Positions 13,641-25,764 of a DNA stretch of 64,000 nucleotides are shown here, piece by piece. Below the pieces are notes generated by a model. It made no database searches. It was not told where the DNA came from and saw only the letters and a program-made list of their open reading frames with translations. Source of the DNA: Coriaria nepalensis. Lineage: Eukaryota; Streptophyta; Magnoliopsida; Cucurbitales; Coriariaceae. The stretch is from assembly GCA_027186245.1 (NCBI GenBank), contig CP114495.1:3921001-3985000 (forward strand). Reading direction: 5' to 3'. How positions within the stretch are numbered: the stretch's first letter is position 1; each line of letters opens with the position of its first letter. The position numbers were made by a program, and so were the translations under genes.

Positions 13641-14300
13641 GATTATCTTGGGCCATGTGCTTTTGATGGGCCAGGCCCTCAACTACGCCTGAGTTACACA
13701 ATCACGGTCCGTCCTGGATATTGAAAACCCATATTCTGTCAATTCTTTAATATCTCCCGGGTCGGGTCTCTTCTTATTTTTGGGCTTGAATTGCAGCCTG
13801 TTTCTTCCCAAATTTCTTTATCGGGGTAAGCTTTGGGCCTTCCCGATCTCTTCTCTTTAAGATGAACTTTACTCTCGGCCCAAATAATCATTGGGCTTGA
13901 GCCAATCCAACCTTAATAAAGTTTTAAGCCCAATAAAAAAGCTCCCCACGTCGAGTCGTCAAGACTTCCATGATTTTATTTTCTTTAAAATGTAGTTTCT
14001 TTCAAATCTCAGGACCGGAAAGGAAAACGCAGAGAAAAAAATTTGCTTTGTTTTCCATTCCACAGTTTTCTTCTCTGCCAAACACTACATATTTATTTTC
14101 TCTGCACCCGATTTCGTTACGCCTTTTTGCATCGTTCAATTAACGAATTCTAGGGCTCATTCTTATAGAAATTTCATACCGTGGATCATAACCTCTAAGA
14201 CAAACTCTGATTCAGCTTATCGTATAGCGATTGTTGCTGCTGATTTCCATATAGCTTCAATTCGTTCAAATTTTGGTGGTTAAGTGGTTCGAATTGGAAG
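13641..14300 (+). promoter_or_regulatory. UPL6 promoter and 5' leader with clustered TGGGCC/T (site II-like) motifs
   Basis: TGGGCC or TGGGCT words, on either strand, occur at about 13649, 13668, 13781, 13837, 13878, 13892 and 13926, within 300 bp. Such site II-type elements are known from promoters of housekeeping and translation-related plant genes, where TCP factors bind. GC content rises here relative to the flanks. No clear TATA box was seen, which fits a broadly expressed gene. The transcription start cannot be placed. The sequence from about 14030 to 14300 is plausible 5' UTR. Confidence 0.5.
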
Positions 14301-17300
14301 ATGTTCTTCTCAGGTGATCCATCTACTCGGAAACGAGTGGATTTAGGGGGCCGAAGTTCAAAAGAAAGGGATAGACAGAAGCTTCTGGACCAGACGAGAT
14401 TGGAGCGAAACAAGCGTTTGTGGTTGCGGCAGCAAAACTCAGCTGCACTTAAACTTCAGGTTTGGTTTCCTTCAATTTGTCTGTTTGGTAGCTGTACAAG
14501 CTGTAGAATCTTGCTGTAGGATGTCCGATTTCTAGTTCTTTAACGTGTCATTTGCAAAATTGAATGTGGTCTTCTTGGGAGGGAAATCTCAGGTTGGGAA
14601 GGGGTTTGGGGGAACCTTGGTTTTTGAACCTAAAATGCAAGTTCTGGGTTTGGAAAAGTTACTTGTAGGAAGAGTACAACAATGTGAAAGCAGAATTAAC
14701 AACTGAGTCTCATAACATAAACACCAATCTGTAGTTATCTAGCATCTGTGAATTCATATAACTTTGGTCTCTATTAAATGATTTACCTGTCTGCATGCTT
14801 GTTGCAATATGGTGTACAAAGTATGGAATGCAATCTGATAAAGTGGTGCTTAGTACTCAAATTGTTGGCTAATTTCTTTCTATAGAAATGCTTTAGAGGT
14901 AGAAGGGCCTTGGAAGCTGAACATTCTAAGGTTCGCGAGCTATTCTATGCAAAGTTTGGGAAACATTGCCAAAATGTTGATAGGTATAAGCTTTTATATC
15001 TTTATCTTTTGCTTGATCAGTGATGGTATTTGTTGTCAATTACTTTATACTCAATCCATATTGAAATTGATTTTGTTAATAAGTTTCAAGGTTGTCATAT
15101 GGTTTCTTCATCAAGTTGATTAGCTTTTCCTCTAAACATGAACTTAATTCAGGTATTCTTTTGGTCCCGATTCAGAGTTCCTACGCCAATTCCTATTTTT
15201 CTATAACGCAAAAAATATTGATGATTTGTCAGTCCTCATGGATACATGTCGATTGCTTCAGCAATTTGTTCGAGATAGTGGTAATTAGAAATTTCTTTAG
15301 AATTGTCTATATAAGCGATGTCTGAGCAATGTAATTAGCCTGTCTGAGCAATGTAAACCCTTTCTAACAGGGAATATTTTGGGTCTCTTTGCTGGAACGG
15401 ATTATACAGCAAAACAAGCAACAGTGGACTTCAGAGTGAAGAAACTTGCATATGCTTGTGTCCAGGCTGTACATCAGAATAGGTTAACTGAATGAACTCA
15501 TTTTCGTATTTTTTGTTTTTTTTTTTTTTGGGAAAAGGTTGGCGTACGTTTGACTGTTAAACTATAGCAAATTACATTTTGTCGTTTCCATTGATGTCTT
15601 CTGCTGCTCAGCTTGTTGGGTATGAGAAGCGTTCTGGGATATCTTCTTGTATAATAGATGTAATGAATCTTATTTTAGTTGCAATTGGTGCATTTCTCAG
15701 AAGTGCTTGCAATGATTTGTATTTTACTCTGTTACATTGCATTTGAGATAAAAATCTCTCATTTAATGCGTATCTGTATAGAAATCAACTTAAGGATAAG
15801 CTCTTGGCAGCACCAGAGGATTCCAGCACAACAACCTCTCTATTGTTAGAAGCCGTGGTTCTCCTGATAGACCCCCAACTTCCATGGGTTTGTAAGATAG
15901 TTGGCTATTTTCTAGAAAGAAATGTGTACACCTCACTTAGGGAGATCACTCTTTTGGTAAAAGTATGTACTGCTTTTCTTTGTTTATTCCTCTTCTTCTC
16001 CTTTTGTTAACTCTCTCTCTCTATCTCTCTCTCTCTCTATAAATAAATATATATATATATATATTTATACATTTGGTTTTTTTTTTTTTTTTTTAAGTTT
16101 CCTGAAAGTCACCATAACTCTTGCTTGCATTCGAGATCTCTATGGTTTATGATGTTTTCTTTCATATGCGTATAAGACTATAAGTAGGAGGTGGAACATG
16201 GGAAATCTAATAGATGAAAGTCACTACATGCATCTACAAGTTTGTTTATTGATTGGAGTGAAAACAATTAGATTACCTCTGCAGTCCTTGTGGCTGTAAT
16301 TTGATGACCATGTATTGACCAATTCTTCGTACCTTTCTCTAGTTGGTCCCTACTACCCGCTCCTCCCTCTTTCTCTACCTTTCTCTATTTCTCTTGCTCC
16401 TCGCCTCTTGTCTCCTAGTAAAGCGTCAGTGCTGAATGTCTTGTAGTTCGATTCTATGTGTTTCCGTGTGACTTTATTAAACCCTAAATATCCTCGATGA
16501 TAATAACTGTACCCACTTGGACCCTTGCGCTATAGGTTCAAATTTTTTTACTCTGTGTGTGTGGGTTTTGTCTTTTGGGGGGGAGGGAGAGGGAACTAGA
16601 GAATGTGTAAACAAAACATGTTTGATGTTTTTATTAAATTCCTTGGTAAGTTACTTTGATGATTTTTCATTTGTTATCGTCCTTCATAATATGTCCAAAG
16701 ATCATAGAATGATATCACCTTGATGATTGCAGGAGAGTAAGAAGGCTCACAACTCCATTGGCCAAGTATCTTCATTAGAGCGCGTGCTTAGTCTTATGAT
16801 TTCTCATGTTGGTCAGAAACCCTGTATTTGCCCACCTACTGATCCCCGCTTGAGTTTCTCATCCCAAATTCTTACTGTTCCATTGTTGTGGCAGATATTC
16901 CCATACTTAAAGGAGGTAGATTTTACATCTTGTCTTAGTTTTCCTCATAGTAGGACTTGATTCTTAATTTCAAGTTTCGCAGGACCAGATATGGTTTAAC
17001 TACTATGGAGCTGGATTTTTTCTTTTTCCTCTTTCTGAATTTTACTCGAGTTATCATTTTGAATAGATTTTGATGATTCTTTTGTTACCGCTGCAACAAC
17101 CAAAGGTTGCTTATTTATAATGCAAGTCTTGTTGCAATTATGTTACTTAATTTGTCTCTTGCCATCTAGGTTTTTGCAACTGAGGGGTTGAGCCAACGGT
17201 ACATTCATCTGATGGCTTTGTGTGTTCACAATCATGCTAATGTACTTCCAAAGGATGTAGCACCTGACTCTCCTGCTTATGCTTGCCTACTGGGAAATAT

Positions 17301-20300
17301 ACTTGAAATTGATGGAGTTGCTCTATCTCGGCCTGACTGCTCATTTGAAATGGTAACCACCTGCTGCATCATACAATACCGTACATTATTTCATTATCTG
17401 CACAATTAACTTGATATGTGTGTATTTCGACTTGATATGGACAGGCTGTAGACCTTGCTGGTGTCACGACATTCTTGTTAGAAGGTCTTCCTTCAATAAA
17501 ATCATCAATCGGAGAAAGTAAAGATAGTATGTATTTCACTATAACTTTTAATTAGACATTCATCATTTTTTTTCTTTTTTCTTTTTTTCATTTATTTTAT
17601 GCGATCTGTCATTCATATATGTCCACTTTAGGTTCTATGCTGGGTGAGGATGATATGATTGTGAATGATGAAGAAATGGAAGTACTTCCAAGTAAAGATG
17701 TGGAGAAACAGATTTGTGATGCAATAAATCCCCGTTTTCTTCTACAATTGGTAACTATCTTCATCCTTCTTATTGCTTCTGCTTTGACATTCTTAAGACT
17801 AATTTTGATTACCCAATACAAATTAATAAAATGAATTTTTTAACTGTTTGGGCCATCTTGACAGACAAATGTTTTGTTTAGAGAGATCTCACAAGTGAGT
17901 GGGTCACATAATGGACCGAATGATAAAGAGGTGGTAGCAGTTGGTGCAGCTTGTGCTTTTCTGCACGTCACATTCAATACTTTGCCTATGGAGCGAGTCA
18001 TGACTGTTCTAGCGTACAGAACTGAATTGGTTCCTGTCCTTTGGAGTTTTATAAAGCAGTGCCATGAGAATAAAAAATGGTTATCCTTGTCAGAGAAGTT
18101 AGCCTATTTATCAGGAGATGCACCTGGTTGGCTACTACCTTTGGCTGTTTTCTGTCCTGTATATAAGTAAGACTGCTTGCTTAAACTTTGTGATTGTTTC
18201 CTTTCCAGAATTGTCTGTATATTTTTCTCCTTTGTATTATGTTGCCTGTGTGTGATTTTTGTTTTTAAAATGTACATGTTATGCTATATTGAATTTTGAG
18301 ATGTGACTTAATTAACTGTGTGGTTGTTCAGGCACATGCTTACAATAATCGATAATGAAGAGTTCTACGAGCAAGAGAAGCCTCTATCATTGAAGGATAT
18401 TAGATGCCTTATTATAATTTTGAGACAGGTAGCTTCATGATGAAAAGATGTGTATATTCAATGCACTGGGATGAGAAATGCATATTACTTGTAATCTAGT
18501 TTGGTGCACTAATGATATTGTTTAGATTACACAAGATTTGGGGTGCCCTTGGAATGCAGACAATGCTAACTGTTGGTCATTTTAATTGCATGCATGCCAC
18601 AAAAACCATATTTTATTTTTGATCACCCTTGGTTGCCCTCCCCAAAGATAATAATAACAAATGAAAGCTTGATACCCCACACGTGACGGGTTAACATACG
18701 TACATATGTACCTCAAAATCTAAAATATAAAACCATATTACTAATGTAAATAGTTGGCCTTTGATAGTTTGTGCATGGAAGGTGTAAAAAGGTAACACTT
18801 TTGGATACGCGATTTTAACTAATAGGCCATTGTTGTGATATACGGTTTCCTTTTTCCTTGCAGGCCCTATGGCAGCTTCTATGGGTGAACCCTGTAGCTT
18901 CTAATAATTCTGCAAAATATGTTGCCAAGAACTCTGCTGCAAAGAGGAACCCTGTTGAATTCATTCAATACAGGGTCAGCATTGTAGCTTCAGATCTCCT
19001 GTCCCAGGTGCATGCTATTGATATCATGCTGCTGTCTTAAATCCGGTTCTCCCTTTTACGTTATAATGTGAAAGTTTGTCTCTTCATCAGCTTAATCTAT
19101 GAAAGTTGCAAGAACACTTTTTTTTTTTCATGCGGTAAGGTGATCTCTGGTATTGGCCATCAATACTAACATGGTTTTCTCTCTCTTTTCCCTAATAAAA
19201 CAATAATATACAAATGTAGTTGCAAGATTGGAATAATAGGCAAGAGTTTATACCCCCCAGTGACTTCCATGCTGATGGTGTCAATGATTTTTTTATTTCT
19301 CAGGTAATAGAATCTCATTGGGACTTTCAAGTTTCTATGACACATTTTGTGATTCTTGGTCTAACAGCTATCGTTCTTCAGGCTGTTCAGGAAAATACCC
19401 GAGCCAATGACATATTGAAACAAGCTCCTTTCTTGGTACCATTTACAAGCAGGGTAAAGATATTTGCGGTAAGTTGCTAGCTGTTACTTTCTGCATTCTG
19501 TTTTAGGTCATTTGTATGAAGCTATGATGAATTCTAATCTACCTTGGACAGTATATTTGATTTGTGTTGCACATATAATCTTACCTTCTTTTATTATTAT
19601 TATTTTTTCAAATCCATTTTTCAGTCACAATTGGCAGCTGTTAGACAACGACATGGGTCTCATGCAGTTTTTGCCAGAAACCAATTTAGAATCAGACGGG
19701 ATCATATATTGGAAGATGCTTATAACCAAATGAGTGCATTGTCTGAAGAAGATCTTCGAGGAGTGGTAATTTTAAATTATTTAATGTTTATTCTACAATA
19801 GAGAAGTTTGTGACTAGTGGCCTCTCTCTAAGCCACATGGTCTGTTACTGAGGAAATAGTAAGAGATGGTAGTTTCTTCTCATCTCCAACCTGGCATACT
19901 GTAACTGAGTAATCACTTTTGATATTTATTTCTAGATCCGTGTATCATTTGTCAATGAGTTTGGGGTCGAGGAGGCTGGCATTGATGGTGGAGGTATTTT
20001 TAAAGATTTCATGGAGAACATTACTCGTGCAGCCTTTGATGTCCAATATGGCTTATTTAAGGTCATTATATGAAGTATACCGTATCTTTATTTGTTGGTT
20101 TTTTAAATGCAACTGCTGATTAAATGATCGAATTTAACCTCTATGAATGCCTGAAACTTCCTGCTTCTGCAATCAACAATGATTGCTCCATATGTTGTAT
20201 TTGGTGTACTCAGGAAACAAATGATCACTTACTTTACCCCAATCCTGGATCGGGAATGATACATGAGCAGCATCTTCAATTTTTTCATTTTCTCGGAACA

Positions 20301-22750
20301 CTTCTTGCAAAGGTATGCCATGGATGCCTTTTGTACATTAGTTTGCCTCAAGGATTGCCTTGAAGAGTGTCTATTTTCTACGTGAAGCAAGAACATGATC
20401 CTGAAAGATTTAATTATCTCTGTACTTTATAATTTTCCTTAAGCCCAATGCTCAGTAAATATTATCAGGATCTCCATTTGATATCGAATGATTATTTAAC
20501 TAGCCTGTTAGATATCTCAATCTCCTTTTTCTCAGTGAGACATCCTTTTACTCTTCTTTTGTAGGCCATGTATGAAGGAATTCTTGTTGATATACCATTT
20601 GCAACATTCTTCTTGAGCAAATTAAAACAGAAGTAAGGTTTTACAGAAATTTCTAGTCATGATGATTAAATATCTAATGATTATATTTCTAACCTCTTGA
20701 AAGCTATAAATATGACCTGCCAGAACAGAAGTATATTAGATCCTGTTATCTCATTTTCAAGCATCTCTTGTTAAACGTACCTGATCTGGTGATATTACAT
20801 CTTGTAGAATTCATGCAATGCTGAATTCTATTCTTTTGAAACAAGCTATATAAGGAATCCCCGTAAAAGATGCACCAGAAATACAGTCGAATATTCTTCC
20901 CTTTTTTTGCATGCACTTGCTGCTAAAGTTCTTATGCAAGGTTTTATACTTTTTATTATCTCATTAGGTACAACTATTTGAACGACTTGCCATCCTTGGA
21001 TCCAGAACTGTATCGCCACCTAATATTCTTGAAGGTAACATTATCTCCCCGTATCCATCATAACTGATATCAAATTGTTACATGTCAGTCAGCTCTAAAG
21101 GTGATAGTGCAAGATTTCACATATTGTCCAATCAGTAGATAGCCTGATATGATTCTGCTCTGTCCCTGAATTTAAAGCTTCTAAATGTGTTCTGTTATCT
21201 GCAGCATTTCCAAGGTGACATTTCAGACTTAGAACTATACTTTGTTATAGTAAATAATGAATATGGAGAGCAAACAGAAGAAGAGCTACTATCTGGAGGA
21301 AAAAACCTTCATGTTACTAATGAAAATGTGATCACATTCATTCATCTTGTGGCGAACCATCGATTGAATTTTCAGGTGATGTATCTGTTCATTCTTGATT
21401 AGTTGATTTAGTTATGTTGCATCTCAGATGTCTTTTATTCAAATTGATCTTGCTAACGAGAGAGTAATTTCACTCTCAGATACGGCAACAAAGTTCTCAT
21501 TTCTTTAGAGGCTTTCAGCAGCTTATACAGAAAGAGTGGATTGATATGTTTAACGAGCATGAACTTCAGGTACTTGGGCCTGATGATTTCTATTGTATTT
21601 ATCTTAAGATTCCCTCCTCTATTTGCTTCTCTCAAGTCTTTTTTGCATATCAAGTGTGGATGATACTATATCTTATTGCTCAACTATTTTGAGAGTTTTA
21701 AGCTTTGTTTTTCGTAAATAGATATTAAAGAGGTACATGTTTTGTTAGATATAACCTAATTGTGTGAAATTCTTGATCCAACAAATCTCATCATTAGTTT
21801 CTATAGGGGCTGGAGATGGTTTTTAGTACATCATGATACCTTTCTTATTGCTTTGACATTTATGTCTCTACAGCTTCTGATATCAGGTTCACTTGACACC
21901 TTGGATGTTGATGATTTGCGAGAAAATACCAATTATGCGGGGGGTTACCACAAAGTAAGTTTAATATTTCTTAAATAACTCAAGGGGAGGGAAGTTCATT
22001 GGCAGTAAATTCATTATATATTTTGTTCATTTTGTCTTTGCAGGACCATTACGTAATTGCAATGTTTTGGGAAGTTATGAAAAGCTTTTCAGTGGAAAAT
22101 CAAAAGAAATTTTTGAAGTGAGTGAGACATCTGTCGCTTCTCCCTTGATTGTACTTTTCCAGCTGCTTGATTATTTTGTTTTCAACATTGAGCTTTTAAT
22201 ATCTCTCCGAAAAAGTGATGTCAAAACTTCTTTCTCTTAAGGTTTGTGACTGGGTGCTCCCGTGGACCCCTGCTTGGATTCAAATACCTTGAACCATTGT
22301 TTTGCATACAAAGGTATGCATATTTATATAAATATATATATATATTACATTTTTGTATAATCTTGGAAAAAAAAATAAAAAAAGCATTCATGAAAATGAT
22401 CTTATTGCATTTTTGTAGGGCTGCAGGTAATGCTAATGAAGAAGCTCTTAACCGCCTGCCAACATCAGCTACTTGTATGAATCTTCTTAAGCTCCCACCA
22501 TATAGAAGGTGTGCTTCTATCCTTGATTATTATACAAACAAATTTTACTCAAGTTTTATGTTATTGGCAAACAGATTTTTAGTTCGTCAGTTAGTATATG
22601 AAATAGGCGTTTCAATAAAACCGAATATTTTCCCCTAATCCTACGTGAAACTAACCCTGTGTGGCATATATCCTGTGATGCAGCAAAGACCAACTGGAAA
22701 CAAAATTGCTTTACGCGATTAATTCAGATGCTGGTTTTGATTTGAGCTGA
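14301..22750 (+). CDS. UPL6: HECT-type E3 ubiquitin-protein ligase UPL6
   Basis: HECT ligases take ubiquitin from an E2 onto their own cysteine and pass it to substrates. I read 26 coding exons: 14301-14459, 14886-14983, 15153-15280, 15371-15482, 15782-15962, 16733-16915, 17170-17352, 17445-17526, 17632-17750, 17865-18166, 18332-18428, 18864-19007, 19220-19303, 19382-19468, 19625-19765, 19936-20061, 20214-20312, 20565-20632, 20968-21034, 21205-21375, 21480-21569, 21874-21954, 22044-22117, 22242-22313, 22419-22508, 22684-22750. They sum to 3105 nt, encoding 1034 residues, close to Arabidopsis UPL6 (1029). The protein opens [19 protein letters not shown] and has an IQ-like [16 protein letters not shown] at about 50-65. 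The HECT domain covers about 690-1034. The catalytic Cys is about residue 1002 in [14 protein letters not shown], 32 residues from the end. The donor of exon 5 could also be 15957. I see no break. Substrates cannot be told from sequence. Confidence 0.96.
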
Positions 22751-23354
22751 AGCACTCTCATGTGCATCTAGATATTCTTTAGTGCACTATATACTCCAGC
22801 AATGCAATGAACTGAAAAAAATTGTAGCATCTAATCGTGAGGTCAGCCCAGGAGAACTCCCAAATCAAGAGTGCAAGAACTGTATACCCAAAACAGAATG
22901 CCGCAGAAATGGTACGGGGACTCTGCTTTTGAATTAAAAGAAATCCTCTTGCCTATCCTGCTTAACGAGGAATCATCTGCAGAACATGGACACTAGTTTG
23001 GAATGGGAAGAAAATTAAATAGCACTTGTGAAAATTGTCTTTCGTAAATTACCAGGATTGCTAAAAGATGTCAAGTCTTATGTATCGATGTTGTGTATAT
23101 ATATATATATATCAACATTCCCAGTCTCAAGTCTATTCTAATCTAGTATGAATGAAAATAAATAATTATAACCGTTACATGTTTCAATTTGTGTTGCCCT
23201 TAATGTTAATGTGAGAGTGGCCTGAAGATCGTATAAATTGGAATTTTGCTTAACCTCAAACTGATCATTTAAACGGTCACAAACAAATGTAAGTTGCCTT
23301 TTGTTAAACTGCAGTTTCAGCCTATAAGTACATTTGGGCTTTGTATAATCAAAG
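22751..23354. other. UPL6 3' flank, no further gene
   Basis: The first few hundred bases after the UPL6 stop are likely 3' UTR. A TA run lies at about 23096-23111. No coding sequence was seen before the F-box-related duplicate begins at about 23355. Confidence 0.6.
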
Positions 23355-23420
23355 CCCAATATTGCTTGGACTCAAATATTTCCGCTAGTTTCCTAATCCT
23401 ACCTCAACTCCTCCTTCCAT
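23355..23420 (+). promoter_or_regulatory. Relic promoter of the F-box pseudogene copy
   Basis: Read on the plus strand, AAGCCCAATATTGCTTGGACTC and the following CGCTAGTTTCCTAATCCTACCTCAACTCCTCC match the reverse complement of the upstream region of the intact minus-strand F-box gene (about 51100-51235). One repeat unit is present here, against three there. This shows that the duplication carried promoter as well as coding DNA. Confidence 0.7.
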
Positions 23421-23646
23421 ACATACATACAGTAAATTTAATAAATATTAAATTATTAATAAATTATTAATTTATGGATTAATTAATAATTAAAATTTAG
23501 TTTGATGAGTATAAAAAGAAAGTTTATTATATTCTAATTCTAGTAATATAAATTTTAAAAGTAGGTAAATTATCATAGTTATTTTACACGATTAATTTTC
23601 TTATATTTTTTATTAAAAATAATATATCATGATAAATCAAATTGGT

Positions 23647-24685
23647 TTGCTCGTCCTGGCATTCTACCGTACAATCTATCATCCCCTCTAACTTTAGCCG
23701 CACTTACAGCTTTTCTCCTCAAATCAGTAATCCACGATTAATTATGCTTCCAAGCCGTGATTAATCCTAACAAAGATTATATTAGTCATAGTTGTTTCTT
23801 TAACCTTTGTGAAAAAAGAACTTACTGCATAAAGGAATATTTGTACGAGGAGTTGGGTCAAGGTGTTATATGTGTCGGATCTTCTTACGGTTGGCTAATC
23901 ATGCTAGATCGGTACAACAATCTGCACTTTCTCAACCCATTTTCCGGAACTCGAATTGGTCTTCAGAATTTCGAATCCCTTCCTAAGAGAAGAAACGAGC
24001 GGTTAAGAGAAATAACTGTCACCAAAGCTATTTTACTGTTCGATCCATCTCACAGCAGTAACTATGTGGTGGTGATCATCTACCATAATGGATACGCTTA
24101 CTATAAGAATGGGGACGACAAGTGGATGGTTTTATGGCTCAATATAGCAAGTTGTGAGGATATCACGTCGAGTGGAAAAAACTAGCTCTATGCCTTATCA
24201 TCAACGAATCAGTTAAGTGTGGGATTTTACGGATGTTTGCCCGGTTAAAAGAACAATGTAATTCTACCAGCTTTAGGAATGGTCTGGAACATGTTTTGGC
24301 AGTTTAAGCATAAGAAGAGTTACATCGTAGAGTCAACGGGATTTTGCTGTTGGAGAGATTTATAGGTGAGGAAACACATGCTCCTTATTCAAGTAAGAAA
24401 CGCATGCTTTCTTTGTTTAATCCTTATAGAACGAACCGATTTCGTGTTTACAAAGTTGGATTCTATTGAGAAGCAATGGGAACCGATTGAATCTTTGAAC
24501 GATCACGCTCTTTTCTTGGGTCGGAATTAATCAATGTTGGTGTGTTGTAAGGAGTTTTCAGATTTTGAAGAAGATTCAATTTACTTCAGTGATGATTATT
24601 GGCTGGAAGATTTTTATGGAGGACACGATAATGGTGTTTATGATATGAAGAGCAGAGTGTGAAACTATATTACCTCAATTCTAAG
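23647..24685 (+). pseudogene. Truncated F-box/DUF295 pseudogene (copy of the gene at 49441-50655)
   Basis: From GTTTGCTCGTCCTGG onward the sequence aligns closely with the intact F-box gene, starting at its residue 43 or so. The N-terminal F-box core is therefore missing, and AT-rich DNA (23430-23646) sits between the relic promoter and this point. The longest open piece (to 24185) keeps recognisable words such as CVGSSYGWL, NPFSGTRIGL and YAYYKNGDD. Lesions include a frameshift near 23757, a C-to-T type nonsense TAG at 24183-24185, and several indels in the C-terminal half. A translated protein would lack the SKP1-binding F-box, so it is not a working adaptor. Confidence 0.9.
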
Positions 24686-25019
24686 GGGTTTTCTTTTTCT
24701 TTTTTGAATCGTTGTTATTTTATATTTTGAAATTTAGTATAAGATGAAAATACTTTATTATTATTATCATCATCATCATAACATGATGATGATGATCATC
24801 TAATAATAATTAATATATGATGGAATTGTCAATAAGCAACAAAACTGAAACCTAACTCACGGTGTTAGGGTGATATGAATCTTGTCTCATGGTGACAAAA
24901 GACCTCTTATTTCATTAAACTTCTCATATCCAAAAATAACCCAACAAACAAATAAGTAAATAATTCCAACAAGTAAATAAGAAATTAATCCTAACAACAA
25001 ATAAGTAAATAATCGGATC
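24686..25019. other. Intergenic, with a palindromic ATT/ATC microsatellite
   Basis: The stretch 24755-24811 reads as TTA/TCA triplets and then their reverse complement around a short AAC centre, so it can form a long hairpin. The remainder (24830-25019) is AT-rich and may be the 3' part of the decayed gypsy element that follows on the minus strand. Confidence 0.6.
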
Positions 25020-25760
25020 TCATGCAAGCAAACCTGCAACATAATCCGTGAGCCGTGAATTGGCAACCCGAACATGGGAGCTTCTTCTCGGCCCAACGCC
25101 TTCATGCAGCCCATCATTCTCATCATTACCTCTCTTTAAGAAGAACCTTGTCCTCAAGGTTCCATTTTGGATAATGGTCACTTGCTCCCATATAGCGTCT
25201 TTTCGACCCATATATTTCCAGTGAATAAGCGGTTCTTGAACTCGCCTAGCTCCAAGTTGCACCCAGCACCTCCTCTGGCATAAGTAACATCGACCCTTGC
25301 ACGCTATAAAGAGGGGTTGAAGGATGAATAATAGTGTGCGGGCCCACACGGCGTTTTAGCAACGACACATGGAAAACTGGATAGATTTTCAAATCCTTCG
25401 GTAACCCTAACTTATAAGCAATTATCTTAACCCGAGCTAGTACCTTATACAGACCAAAGTACTGACTAGTAAGCTTTTGAAAAGCTCTTTTGAACACTGA
25501 CTATTGCCAGTAAGGTTGCAATTTTAAATACACCCATTCGTCCTCTTCAAATGCTTCATCTCAGTGTTTCTTGTTGCAAACCTATTTCATCTGGTTTTAC
25601 ACGTGACTAAGATTCGCGTTCAGCTCTCTAAGTATCTCATCTCGCATGCGCAAAACACAGTCAACTTCCTCCACTGACGAACTACCCACATCATAGCCAA
25701 GCAATCCCCGCAACGGTCTCCCATAAATCTTCGAACGGGGTCATTGCTAAGGAAAATCTA
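25020..25760 (-). mobile_element. Ty3/gypsy chromovirus remnant (integrase C-terminus and chromodomain)
   Basis: Read on the minus strand from about 25760 down to 25020, conceptual pieces in several frames match the end of a chromovirus polyprotein. There is an integrase core end (DEILRELNANLSHV at about 25650-25610), then the pre-chromodomain (VFHVSLLKRRVG at about 25380-25345). A chromodomain-like part follows (EPLIHWKYMGRKDAIWEQV at about 25235-25180), with a tail reaching 25020. Frameshifts and stops separate the pieces. No upstream reverse transcriptase remains, so this is a 5'-truncated fragment (in element orientation). Its right edge abuts another LTR-like block. Confidence 0.85.
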
Positions 25761-25764
25761 ATCC

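Noticed and set aside
14301..22750. UPL7 as the identity of the HECT gene
   Set aside because: The N-terminus ([13 protein letters not shown]), the length of 1034 and the residues before the HECT domain fit Arabidopsis UPL6. UPL7 is about 1140 residues with a different N-terminus.
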